The notes under the pieces were generated by a model that made no database searches, was not told the origin of the DNA, and was given only the letters and a program-made list of their open reading frames with translations. The position numbers and the translations under genes were made by a program. A DNA stretch of 64,000 bases from Pachysolen tannophilus NRRL Y-2460. Its lineage: Eukaryota; Ascomycota; Pichiomycetes; Alaninales; Pachysolenaceae. This document shows, one piece after another, positions 10,552 to 20,253 of the stretch (positions are counted from its first letter, which is position 1; each line of letters opens with the position of its first letter). The stretch lies in the NCBI GenBank assembly GCA_001661245.1, contig KV454015.1, forward strand, positions 732,924 through 796,923, in the 5' to 3' direction.

Positions 10552-13500
10552 ATGCCATTTCGTTTACAAATACCTTTAGCGCCGGGTGTTACGCAATCAA
10601 GTAGTTTGGAATCAAGTAGAAATGAAAAGAGCCGCCGTCGTGCTTCATCTACGAATAGTAGAAGAGTTAGAAGATCATCAGAATCAGGGTCCCTTATACT
10701 TGGGAATTTGGGTAGTATGAATGGAAGCAAGACAAGTGTTAAAGAAATGTTACAAAGTTCGTTATCTCCTCTGGGAGCGCCTTCAATAATTATTAATGGT
10801 GGGCAACAACAAGAAACTTTTTTCCAAAAACCAAGATCAAGTTCATTTAACCAGGTGATAAGAAGAAAATTATCTATAGCTGGAGGAACTGGTGGCAATA
10901 GTGATAACCAGGATAATGATGCTCTTTTTGTATCACCAAGACTTAGAGCAGATAGTTTTTCAAGTGATAGCCGCTCTATGAGATCTCGGTCCAACTCTTT
11001 ATCAGCTCAACAAAGTAATACTATTGAAAGTATAGCAAGCAACTCAAGTAGTATGTTACAATATGATTTAAGACATGCATCAAAATACAACGAATTATTG
11101 TTATCTTTTTTGCAAAGTCAAGGATTAGGACCGCCTATAAGGTTAGGTTTGAATGGTCATAATAGACAACAACAACAACATCAACAACATTTTAGACCTT
11201 TTTCCAAAAATTCTAATAATAAATCACTGGAAATTTATTTGGCAAGTACAGGGGATATTTTATTCTTACCTTATGTTTCATCAAAGAAATTTCATGCAGA
11301 TGGAGAAATTTCAGATGAAATTGTTGATGATGAATATGAAGATCAGTACGATAACTATAATGATAATATAACAGATAGTGATAGTCATGGAGAAAATAGA
11401 GCTCGTAGTCCAGCACAAACTTCAACTAATTCTGATAATGCGCTAATTCATACATTTTGTGTCATCATTAAGATAAATAAGCAACAAATGTTGAACCCAA
11501 TAGTGAAAGTTAAGCTTGAAAGTCATTGTCATATTGAATGGGTAAATGGTATTCCAAAATCAAATGATCCTAATACTTTAATGTTTTATGAAGATTATAA
11601 AATAAGTAAAGATATTAACTGGGATTTAAATTTAAGTGAGTCGGATTGTTTCATACCTTTTAAGGAAAAATCAAGTGATTATGATGGTAGATTTTCAGAT
11701 GATGATGAGGATATTACAGGTAATATTGATGAATTATCAGAAATAAAATTTTTAGACTCTGAAACAGAAAGTTCAGAAAGTTTAAACGTTGCTCCTTCAA
11801 CTGTCAAATGTTCATCAACTTTCCAACAACCTTTGAAAAAATTTGAAATGATACATCATAGAGAAAGGATTGTTGTAGACAACGCAAGTTCAAAAGATGA
11901 ATACATTTTTCCTCAAAATGCAACAGGTGGTAAAAATTATGAACCCGGCTATTACGCATTTTTGTTACCGGTATTATTTCCTTCCACGATGACAGAATCA
12001 ATCATATCTCCCTTGGGTAAAGTTTCTTACAACATTAATGTCAAGACACAGTCATTACTTTTACCTGAATTGAAACCATTACAAGCTGCTCTGTTTTCAA
12101 CATCTCCTCATTCTAAAAATTATGCTCCTTCAAAATCTCCTTCATCCTCTTTTGGTTCATCCAGTACACATGTTGTATCACCTTCTAGTGGGAATAAATT
12201 TTTGAAAAATTTGAAGCACATTACTTCTAATGGTAACGGTAGTAATGGGGGTAAGAAACATAAGGAAGAAAACGTTAAGGAATATATCTATACTTTACCA
12301 GTTATTCGTTTACCACCTCAAGGTTCTGTTAGCACAGTGAATAAGTCGGTATATGTTAACAAAATATGGAATGACTCTTTAAATTACAATATCATGTTCC
12401 CTAAAAAATACGTTCCAATGTCTTCACTCGATGATAATGTAATAAACAATTTTAATTTAACAATCAAGATTGTTCCCTTAATAAAACGTATTTATTTGAA
12501 GAGGGTCAAAATAAACGTTATTGAAAAATTAACGTATGCATCCAAAGATTTAAAGCATGAATATGATTTTGGCAAAGAATTTTTAGCAGATGAGGGAGTA
12601 AAGGAAAGAATTGTCACTTTATTTGAAGTAAAATCAAAAGAAAAAACTTCAACTAATCAGAATGCTCCGTTGAAAACAGAAGTTGTGAAAAATTGCTTGG
12701 ATGATAATCTATTGACCAGCTGTTATCAAGATTATAAACCTTCCAAAAGAACGAAATCAACAGTTGCGAATGAAGCAAATAACAACGACGAAGACATAAT
12801 TGTATTGAAACCTATAAAATTGAGCTGTCCATTGACATTTTACGTTAAAGACGACGATTTATTGAAGCAGATCAAGAGTAGTATTGCACAACAAAACTCA
12901 TTTTTGAATAACATTGGAAATAGTAGCGATGTTAAAGATGACGGAGATCAAGATGATGAAAATGTCTGTAACTTAAGTTCAGAAGAATTATCCAGAGAAA
13001 ATCAGAATAGGTCAAGCTCTCCGAATAGTTTTGGAAATTTTTTTTCCAAGTCGTCGTTATTATCTCCAATTCTTTCTAGTGGAGTACCTTCCAACAAAAA
13101 AGAAACTTCAAACAAAAATCAACATAATAACTACATAAAGGAGAACTATGGATTATATCCGGATGTGTTAGGGTTTGGTAATATTGTTATAAAACATAGA
13201 TTACAAATTTGTTTTAGAGTATCCAAACTAGAAGATATGAAAAAATCTAGTGGGTCTGATGAAAATTTGAAATTACACCACTACGAAGTGATAATAGATA
13301 CTCCAATAGTTTTGAATAGTCCTTACGCAATTGATAAGTCGCCACCAACATATGAACAGGTTATCAACTCTGGAAATTTGATTAATTCTGATACAAACTT
13401 TGAAATTAAGCCTATTTACGAAGATGGATCTGATAGCCGTCCTTTGGAGTCATCGGCAAGTGGAGATCATAATGATACTTCCCCTCCTCCGCCATTTGAG

Positions 13501-14118
13501 TTTAGCCTACAAGTTGGCTCGCCAATTAATAGAACTGGAATAAACTCAGATTTTGTTTCAAGTACTACGGAATCGCCTTACTCGCAATCCCTCAATTCTT
13601 CATATGGCGGGCCTGTCAGAAACCCGTCGAGTGTATCCAATATTGATGAATTAGTTGATCAATCAGAGGAAAATGAAATAAAAGAAAGTGATTTAGATAA
13701 CCCTGCGAATGAGATAAACTTAGCAGCAGCACAAGAATTACAGCCTAATTCTTCATACTCAAATGTTTTAAAACCGCCTGAACCAACAATATTACATGAT
13801 AGAGCTGCCAAAATAAGTACATTATCAAAGTTATTTGCAGAACATAATAACATTAGAAGCGGGAATGACGGTAACAGCAGCAGCAGCAATGACAATAGCG
13901 TTAACAATATTGATCTGAATTTAGACAAGAATCCTCCTCCTGCGTATTCAAAAGTAGTTAATGTTGATGACAGAGGACATATCAGTGATAACAACAATAT
14001 GAATAATATTGCCAGTAATAATAACGATTTGGATGAAACTTTTGCTGATTTCAGCATCGACGGAGAACTTTTAAATCCAGGTGCAATGATGGGTAATAAT
14101 AGAGGATGGCAGCGATGA
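10552..14118 (+). CDS. Alpha-arrestin ubiquitin-ligase adaptor, ECM21/CSR2 (ART2/ART8) type
   Basis: The ATG at 10552 (M-P-F-R-L-Q-I-P) gives 1188 residues; the in-frame codon further upstream is TTG. An N-terminal Ser-rich disordered region precedes arrestin-fold segments near residues 430-520 and 570-720. Among these are Y-N-I-M-F-P-K-K-Y-V-P and a beta-rich block around I-K-I-V-P-L-I-K-R-I-Y-L-K-R-V. Two PY motifs, P-P-T-Y at about 931 and P-P-A-Y at about 1129, would recruit the WW domains of the Rsp5 ligase. Length and arrangement fit Ecm21/Csr2, which drive endocytosis of amino-acid and sugar transporters. Long Ser/Asn insertions inside the arrestin fold are typical of the family. Assignment to one paralogue is not possible. 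Confidence 0.8.
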   Translation: MPFRLQIPLAPGVTQSSSLESSRNEKSRRRASSTNSRRVRRSSESGSLILGNLGSMNGSKTSVKEMLQSSLSPLGAPSIIINGGQQQETFFQKPRSSSFNQVIRRKLSIAGGTGGNSDNQDNDALFVSPRLRADSFSSDSRSMRSRSNSLSAQQSNTIESIASNSSSMLQYDLRHASKYNELLLSFLQSQGLGPPIRLGLNGHNRQQQQHQQHFRPFSKNSNNKSLEIYLASTGDILFLPYVSSKKFHADGEISDEIVDDEYEDQYDNYNDNITDSDSHGENRARSPAQTSTNSDNALIHTFCVIIKINKQQMLNPIVKVKLESHCHIEWVNGIPKSNDPNTLMFYEDYKISKDINWDLNLSESDCFIPFKEKSSDYDGRFSDDDEDITGNIDELSEIKFLDSETESSESLNVAPSTVKCSSTFQQPLKKFEMIHHRERIVVDNASSKDEYIFPQNATGGKNYEPGYYAFLLPVLFPSTMTESIISPLGKVSYNINVKTQSLLLPELKPLQAALFSTSPHSKNYAPSKSPSSSFGSSSTHVVSPSSGNKFLKNLKHITSNGNGSNGGKKHKEENVKEYIYTLPVIRLPPQGSVSTVNKSVYVNKIWNDSLNYNIMFPKKYVPMSSLDDNVINNFNLTIKIVPLIKRIYLKRVKINVIEKLTYASKDLKHEYDFGKEFLADEGVKERIVTLFEVKSKEKTSTNQNAPLKTEVVKNCLDDNLLTSCYQDYKPSKRTKSTVANEANNNDEDIIVLKPIKLSCPLTFYVKDDDLLKQIKSSIAQQNSFLNNIGNSSDVKDDGDQDDENVCNLSSEELSRENQNRSSSPNSFGNFFSKSSLLSPILSSGVPSNKKETSNKNQHNNYIKENYGLYPDVLGFGNIVIKHRLQICFRVSKLEDMKKSSGSDENLKLHHYEVIIDTPIVLNSPYAIDKSPPTYEQVINSGNLINSDTNFEIKPIYEDGSDSRPLESSASGDHNDTSPPPPFEFSLQVGSPINRTGINSDFVSSTTESPYSQSLNSSYGGPVRNPSSVSNIDELVDQSEENEIKESDLDNPANEINLAAAQELQPNSSYSNVLKPPEPTILHDRAAKISTLSKLFAEHNNIRSGNDGNSSSSNDNSVNNIDLNLDKNPPPAYSKVVNVDDRGHISDNNNMNNIASNNNDLDETFADFSIDGELLNPGAMMGNNRGWQR

Positions 14119-14385
14119 AATGTTTAGTGCAGACAGCATTAAAGTTATATGACGAAGTTGAAGAAGTGGATCATTCACTGAATCGTTATCTTAATTTTTT
14201 ATTTTATTTTATTTTTTTTTCTTTTTTCTCATTTTATTGTTAACTTTTCAAGGAGTTCTTTTTTAGTTTGAAGTTTAGGTTTATACCAAGTGTTTTAGTA
14301 TATAAGAATAGGCTAAGGCTATGGTTGCATTCAATGCATATATTTACATATTATAAACAATGTTACATATATATATAATTCATAC

Positions 14386-15894
14386 TCAATGAGGACCTAT
14401 TTTTTGCTCTCTTTCACGCCTTTCTTTTTGTTTCCTCTTTTCATCTTCGATATCAATATTACTGTGAGCCTGTTCTTTAACATAACCAATACTACTTTTG
14501 TAACCATCCCATTGAACTGTTTTTGCCTTTTTAACTTTATTAAGCTTTTCGTCTACTTCATTTTCTCTTTTCCTAGAAGTACTGTTGACTATGTTTCTTA
14601 TATTTTCTAAAACATTTTCAGTTGTTAAATTTGTGGTTCTCATTTTATTTTCAAATCTACTTTTTTCTTCTTTATACCTAGGATCTCTAAGTACTATTTG
14701 GATATGTTGTTCAAATTTAGATTCCGGAATTAATTTATGAGTTAAAGGACATCTTATCATTTTTTCTTGCGCATTTGTAGCTTCCGATGTCAGATTATCT
14801 GTACCTCTCATTCTCCTAGATGAACCTGGGGTTCTTATATTCATACTCCTTGGAACGGGTCTTGCAATTTTCTGAGGTGCTGATATTGAATTCAGAGCAG
14901 TGACAGGTGTTGATGTTTCTTGTGTTTCTTCTTTGATATCTCCATTATTATTAGTATGAGTTGAGTTAATAGTGATATTTTTATCCTTTTCTATTTGAGT
15001 TGGTGGAATAGTCTCAATGATGTTTTCAGCATTTTCTTCGAAATCAGGAGGTGCTTCTTCCAATAAAGAGTTTGCTTTCTTTTGAGCTAATGATCTATAT
15101 TGTAAATCTGCCAAGGATAACGGTAAAGGTAATTCACTAACTTTATCTGCTTCATCGAATTCAATTGTCTCCACTATTGTAAAATCTTGCCAATCTATTG
15201 ATGCAAATTCTAATTCTTTCTTAGCAATTTGTTCTTCTTTTGCCAGTTTTTCAACTTCATTCTTTACCTCATACTCAGCCCTTTGAAATGCACGTTCTAA
15301 AACATTATATGGATTTTTTAATCCTTCTTCAATTTTATTGATTAATTTTTCAGAAGGTTTAAGTATTTTTTCATATTGTAATACATAACTATCAAATATT
15401 TTTCTGAAAGAATGATTAGCATTCAAAAATTCAAATTGACTTGCTTCATCAGATGTTTTTCGTAAAACTTGATCTATAAAAGAAGAACCATTTTTCGCTA
15501 TGAAAAAGGCAGTCATCTTTATAACATCTAAGTCTAAAGATGACATAGGTAATAAATCACAACAAAATTCTAATGCATCAGGTTCAGGTATAACATCTTT
15601 GGAATCAACAACATTTGAATCCAGAGCAACGACGTTATTCCCATCAACTTTCTCCGAGATTTTCTGATTATCCACTTTTCCTTCCTTATACTGATTTAAT
15701 TTCCATTGGTAATAACTAAAATAAGCATCAGTCTGCATTAAGAAGGAAAACTTCTTATTGTTAAATTCTTTTTCTCTTACTCTTATTTCAAAAGAAGGAC
15801 CATTCCTGAAAACATAACTAGCAGTCTTATCTATTATTTCTCTTATTTCCCCAGGCGGCAATATAATCTCTTCAGGAACCACCTCTTCACTCAT
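14386..15894 (-). CDS. PRP21: U2 snRNP SF3a subunit Prp21 (SF3A1 homologue)
   Basis: The ATG at 15894 (M-S-E-E-V-V-P-E-E-I) gives 502 residues; the longer frame starts at TTG. Two SURP (SWAP) domains are visible: residues about 17-60 (I-I-D-K-T-A-S-Y-V-F-R-N-G-P-S-F-E) and about 125-170 (M-T-A-F-F-I-A-K-N-G-S-S-F). A conserved segment near 375-410 includes C-P-L-T-H-K-L-I-P and L-R-D-P-R-Y, found in SF3A1 proteins. The C-terminus is charged and Lys/Glu-rich. SF3a binds the branch-point region with U2 snRNP during prespliceosome assembly. The gene converges on the arrestin gene (267 bp between stops) and shares a 382-bp divergent region with NSA1. Confidence 0.9.
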   Translation of the reverse strand: MSEEVVPEEIILPPGEIREIIDKTASYVFRNGPSFEIRVREKEFNNKKFSFLMQTDAYFSYYQWKLNQYKEGKVDNQKISEKVDGNNVVALDSNVVDSKDVIPEPDALEFCCDLLPMSSLDLDVIKMTAFFIAKNGSSFIDQVLRKTSDEASQFEFLNANHSFRKIFDSYVLQYEKILKPSEKLINKIEEGLKNPYNVLERAFQRAEYEVKNEVEKLAKEEQIAKKELEFASIDWQDFTIVETIEFDEADKVSELPLPLSLADLQYRSLAQKKANSLLEEAPPDFEENAENIIETIPPTQIEKDKNITINSTHTNNNGDIKEETQETSTPVTALNSISAPQKIARPVPRSMNIRTPGSSRRMRGTDNLTSEATNAQEKMIRCPLTHKLIPESKFEQHIQIVLRDPRYKEEKSRFENKMRTTNLTTENVLENIRNIVNSTSRKRENEVDEKLNKVKKAKTVQWDGYKSSIGYVKEQAHSNIDIEDEKRKQKERREREQKIGPH

Positions 15895-16276
15895 AGTCAA
15901 AGCTATAGATGTAACTAACAAATATAAATATATTCAGATATATATATATATATATAAAATATATTTACTAATATATTTTTATATGAATTTGATTATTTGA
16001 GCTAAAAATGCGATGAAGTGGTGCGCATTTGAAAATATATTGCGCACTAATTGCGTGCATAACTAAAGCGCGTTTGATTTTGGAAATGTGTATCTTACAT
16101 TGCATCTTTTTGTACTACAACAGTTGAAATGTTGTATTTAAATATATTTATATATAAATATATAAATATATATATATATATATAATAATAATTGAAGATT
16201 AATTGGTTGGTTTGGTTAGCGGGTAATATTGTCGGACTTGAAATTTTGGTTTTCATCTTTGAGATCAGTTTATGAG
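15895..16276. promoter_or_regulatory. Divergent promoter of PRP21 and NSA1 with PAC-like and TGCGCA motifs
   Basis: A PAC-like box GCGATGAAG lies at 16010-16018, 260 bp before the NSA1 ATG; PAC elements (GCGATGAG) mark ribosome-biogenesis genes in yeast. Directly beside it are TGCGCA motifs near 16022 and 16041, plus a TGCGTGCA variant near 16051 and GCGCG near 16069. The rest is TA microsatellite (about 15940-15957 and 16166-16182). A short minus-strand frame across the region has no plausible product. Confidence 0.5.
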
Positions 16277-17833
16277 ATGAGAATTTTATATTCGACTTTA
16301 TCAAATGATAAGTTATATAAAATTGATGTTTCAAACAAGAAGAATCTTAAGGGAATAGAGTTAATCAATAACAATGAACAAAAAGTAACTCATGCTTCGA
16401 GTTTGAGTGATATTTCTGTGAATCTGCCTGATGTGCATAAGAATAATTATATTCAAAAGATATTAACTATACGGTATAACGAATCAACTAGGTTATTATG
16501 TATTACTAAAAAAGATGGGTCGATAAAGATTTGTCGTTATATTTCTAATGAAGATTTATATTCAGAAGTGTTTACTCTTAATAGAACAACAAAAGATCAA
16601 AAAGATTATATAATAAACTTGTATTATAAAGATAGTATTTTGTATTGTTGTTCGAATAAAGGTAGATTAATGCTTACCAATTTAAAAAATTTGGATACTC
16701 GTGATTTTACACCAAATCCTTTTATAATTCAATTATCTGAACCATTAAATTTTTTCAAAGTTCATCCTATAAATCAATGGATCATAGCGTGTGGTGGATA
16801 TAGTAATAATTTACAACTATATAATTTGGAAACTCCTTTTAATGGGTTTAATTCTTCATTACATCTTTTCAACTATAGTTCTATAAATAAGATTTCTCCC
16901 TTTTGGAGTGCTAAAACTGTTCAAAGAATATCTAAAAAACATTTGGAAGAATTTACGTGGATTGTTGATTGTGAATTTATTGTTAATAATCTGGAAGAAA
17001 AAAATGATTGTAATTTAGAAGTAGGAGAAGGAGAAGGAGAAGGAGCAGCAGCAAGAGTAGAAACAGAAGTACCAGAAGAAAAATATTATAAAATGTGTAG
17101 TGTCACAGGGTTTGGTAAACTCTATTATTATGATACAGAATTTAGTTCTTATCCAACATTGGATCTCACCGTTTCAAATCACCCTATAAAACTTTTAAAA
17201 AATTTAAATGATTATGAATTTTTGTTTATTGATGCTTTTGGTTATTGTGGATTGTTGGATATTGTTAAGGAAAAAATTACAAATAGTTATAGATTGCCAA
17301 ACATGGGGTCAATATGTGGTATTGATATAATTAATTGGAGTAATTACTGTCAAGATTTTTATGAAAAAAACAGAGTTGAAAAAAATAAAAATGATGATTA
17401 CGATGATGAACTCAAAAAACTTGAATTACAACCAATTTTGATTACTTATTCTACAATTCTAGGGGAAGTCAAGACAGTTCGATTATTTAAAAATAATTCT
17501 GAAGATCATGAAAAACTCAAGATGCAGTTAATTAGTTCCATTAAGTTACAACTAATGGACAATTCCAATTACAGAAGAAGATTGTTGATTCCGTGTTTAA
17601 TCTATGATTTTTGTAACCAAGAACCGTCAGATGAGTTATCTGATTTAAATTTTGTTTTTTACGATAGAGCACTACTAAAGTCAAATAAAAAGGTTGGGAA
17701 AATTGATGATAATGATAATAATGAAAATGGGAATGGTGATTTACTTAGTCCAAGAACTGGACTTCTTGAAACTAATAATGGGAATGATAATGTTGATGGT
17801 AATTCACGTGATACGAAAAGATTGAAGGTTTAA
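16277..17833 (+). CDS. NSA1: WD-repeat ribosome biogenesis factor Nsa1
   Basis: The first in-frame ATG (16277, M-R-I-L-Y-S-T-L-S) gives 518 residues; earlier in-frame codons are led by TTG. The protein is beta-rich, with WD40-like strands such as R-L-L-C-I-T-K-K-D-G-S-I-K-I-C-R-Y and W-I-I-A-C-G-G-Y-S-N-N-L-Q-L-Y-N-L-E-T. It includes the family-typical F-W-S-A-K-T-V-Q segment that links propeller blades. Nsa1 (WDR74) acts in the nucleolus on pre-60S particles. A Gly-Glu-rich insertion (E-G-E-G-E-G-A-A-A) near residue 255 and an Asn/Asp-rich C-terminus lengthen it relative to S. cerevisiae Nsa1 (463 residues). A PAC-like box upstream agrees with this function. Confidence 0.82.
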   Translation: MRILYSTLSNDKLYKIDVSNKKNLKGIELINNNEQKVTHASSLSDISVNLPDVHKNNYIQKILTIRYNESTRLLCITKKDGSIKICRYISNEDLYSEVFTLNRTTKDQKDYIINLYYKDSILYCCSNKGRLMLTNLKNLDTRDFTPNPFIIQLSEPLNFFKVHPINQWIIACGGYSNNLQLYNLETPFNGFNSSLHLFNYSSINKISPFWSAKTVQRISKKHLEEFTWIVDCEFIVNNLEEKNDCNLEVGEGEGEGAAARVETEVPEEKYYKMCSVTGFGKLYYYDTEFSSYPTLDLTVSNHPIKLLKNLNDYEFLFIDAFGYCGLLDIVKEKITNSYRLPNMGSICGIDIINWSNYCQDFYEKNRVEKNKNDDYDDELKKLELQPILITYSTILGEVKTVRLFKNNSEDHEKLKMQLISSIKLQLMDNSNYRRRLLIPCLIYDFCNQEPSDELSDLNFVFYDRALLKSNKKVGKIDDNDNNENGNGDLLSPRTGLLETNNGNDNVDGNSRDTKRLKV

Positions 17834-18264
17834 ATAGTTTAGTCATATGTTCCTGGATACAAAATAAAAATTGATTTTTTAAGTTTCTTCTTTTCTTTTC
17901 TTTTTTTTTTTCTTGTTCTTTTAAATATAATTTTATTTATTCTAGTAGAATTGATACTGGATGGTGTTGTTTTTATTCTTGGGCTTTATTATAATTTTAA
18001 CGAGCGGCGATTTTAAAGACATAAGGCGCTTTGATTTTCGTAGTATAGTAGATTGTAGATCGTATTTTGAAATTCTCAAAACATATTAATTAATATCACA
18101 ATTTTTTTTTTTTTATATATATAAAAATCTTTCTTTTAAATGAAAAAGACTATACAACCAAAACTAAGAACATAAATAAAAAAAAAAACGAAAATGATTT
18201 TTGAAAAAATTAATGTATACAATTATTTAATCTCCCGTTTACTTTTTCCTTCTTCTAAAAAACT
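17834..18264. other. Convergent intergenic region between NSA1 and RPS6
   Basis: It contains T-tracts near 17902-17911 and 18105-18115. Between them, about 18000-18060, is a patch of higher GC with GAGCGGCGAT and AGGCGCTTT. No snoRNA boxes or tRNA boxes could be confirmed in that patch. The remainder looks like terminator sequence for both genes. Confidence 0.4.
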
Positions 18265-19446
18265 TTAAGCTTTGATTGATGAAGCTCTTCTAACCTTTCT
18301 GGCTTCTTTACGTTCGTGTAATCTTTGGGCTAATAATTGTTGGTATTCAGCTGCTTGTTCTCTTTGGAATTGAGCGTTTCTGATCTTAAGAGCCTTCAAG
18401 TGACGTTTTCTTTGTAAAGTTTGTGGAGTAACTAATCTTTGAATCTTTGGAGCTTTAGTATATTTCTTGTCACCTTTGACAACTTCACGTCTAATAACAA
18501 ATTGTCTGACATCATCTTCCTTGGTTAAACCAAAGAATTTTCTAATGTGGTTAGCACGTTTTGGACCCAATCTTTTTGGAACTGAGGTATCAGTTAAACC
18601 TGGGATTTCTTGTTCACCTTGTTTAATAACAACAAGGGACAAAACAGCTAAATCTGGACCGACAATACAACCTCTGACAGACTTTCTCTTACGTTCACCG
18701 GTTCTTCTTGGTCTGTAACATGAGTGACCTTTAGCCAATAATAACTTGACTCTGGTTGGAAGCATGACACCTTGTTTCATTGGGAAACCTTGTTTATCAT
18801 TACCACCAGTGATTCTGAAGATGTAACCTTTGAATTCATCACCAACTGAGTCACCTTCAACTTCTTGGCCCATACGTTTTTCGTAAAAGATACGTAATTT
18901 GTGTTCATCGTCGATTTCGACGGATTTTTGAGTACCGTTAGAAGGATAAGCAATGTTTAACTAGAAAAAAAAAATTGTTAGTATGAAAATTGATCAACAC
19001 TTTGATGGAAGAAGAAAAATAAGAAGAAATAACATTAAAGTAAATATTGTAAATGTCAAGAATGAACTATAATCACTACCATCTATGAGTATGCTAGTTT
19101 ATAACGTTGTATAAAGTTTGCGTGAATACTAAAATTATAAAATTTTTTGCTGATGAGATAAGTTTTCAATAGAAATTCCAAAACAGATAATTTTCAGTTT
19201 CAACAAAATCATTTGGAACAAACCATTTAAACTAATAAAATTAAATTCATTTCTTCACTATAATTTTATTCAAATTGGAATTAACTTGTATAATAGAATA
19301 ATTCTTATAAAAAAACCCATACATATATTTTCAACTTTTCCAAACTTTCTCCTTGATTCCACTTAACTCTTCTTCACTTCTATTTACTTCTATTCACTTC
19401 TATTCATTTCTCTCACTTAATCCTAAAATATCCAACATACCTTCAT
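18265..19446 (-). CDS. RPS6: 40S ribosomal protein S6 (eS6), one intron after codon 2
   Basis: Exon 1 is only the six bases ATGAAG (19441-19446). A 480-bp intron (18961-19440) follows with GTATGT, branch site TACTAAC (complement of 18977-18983) and TAG. Exon 2 (18265-18960) begins [10 protein letters not shown] and encodes the rest, 233 residues in total. An intron directly after the second codon is conserved in yeast RPS6 genes. The sequence is textbook eS6 ([24 protein letters not shown]) and ends R-R-A-S-S-I-K-A, with the serines that TORC1/S6-kinase pathways phosphorylate. The branch site lies only about 15 bases from the 3' splice site. No small RNA was recognised inside the intron. Confidence 0.97.
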
Positions 19447-20253
19447 TGTGATATGATATTATATGCCTTTTCTTTATTGGATTTTTCAAAAAAGATAAAA
19501 TATATAAAAAAATTTATATATTGAAAAATTTCTTTGGGAAAAGGTATATTTCTCTATTCATCTGTTTCTTCACAACACAATACGAGAAAAAAAAAAAAAA
19601 AAAAAAAAAAAAAAGACAGAAAATTTTCAGTAAATTTTGCACACGACTTTTGCTTGATAAAACAATTTAAGTAAGAAATTGCCTAATTGGGGAATATTGT
19701 TTTGGACTGCGGAAAACAAAGAGAAAAAAACAAAAAAAAAGAATTTATTAGGGCTCAAAGACCTAATAAAAAATTAAATAAAAAAGAACTTGGGAATTGT
19801 GATTATCGACACTACTGTTGTTAAAGACTGCGATGCACGACTTTTTTATTGAGTTTTTTCTTGAATAAGAAAGAGTAAACACAATCAGTCAATATCAGTT
19901 TGCATATGCATATAGAATATATATAAAATACATAATAATAATAATAATATATATACCGGTATAATTTTAAAGAGTTTATTTAATAATATGATAAAGGAAA
20001 TATAACACACAAAGTATCCTTCTACTTACAAAAAGAACAAAAAAAAAGTATTAGTGTAATGTGTAAAGTCTAAAGTACAACACAAGAGTATACAACAACA
20101 ACAACGGATAACATAACCCCAACAATTAAAAATAAAGTAATATGTAAAAACAATTTTTGGTACCTTGATAAATATTTTTTTTCCAAAAAAAAAAAAACAA
20201 AAAAAAAAATTTCCTTTATAACCGATTATTTAAAACCCCAACTTCTGCCGTCA
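19447..20253. promoter_or_regulatory. RPS6 upstream region and 3' flank of the MADS gene
   Basis: No gene is visible. A TTAGGGCT motif (19748-19755; complement AGCCCTAA, the Tbf1-type ARCCCTAA) sits about 300 bp upstream of the RPS6 start, inside an inverted repeat TTTATTAGG / CCTAATAAA (19744-19752 and 19762-19770, 9-base loop). Poly(A) runs lie at about 19587-19613, 20040-20047 and 20186-20197. Near 19935-19950 is a short ATA repeat. Tbf1 controls ribosomal protein genes in Candida species, so a role here is reasonable but unproven. Confidence 0.5.

Noticed and set aside
10542-10994. 150-residue minus-strand frame inside the arrestin gene
   Set aside because: It is antisense to a well-supported coding region, and its composition mirrors the Ser-rich sense protein.
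16229-16276. TTG-led extension of NSA1 (and similar TTG/GTG starts for APL4, PRP21, RRP45, PDK, MDM31, MCM4, SNL1)
   Set aside because: Yeast nuclear genes initiate at ATG as a rule; conserved N-termini begin at the internal ATG in each case.
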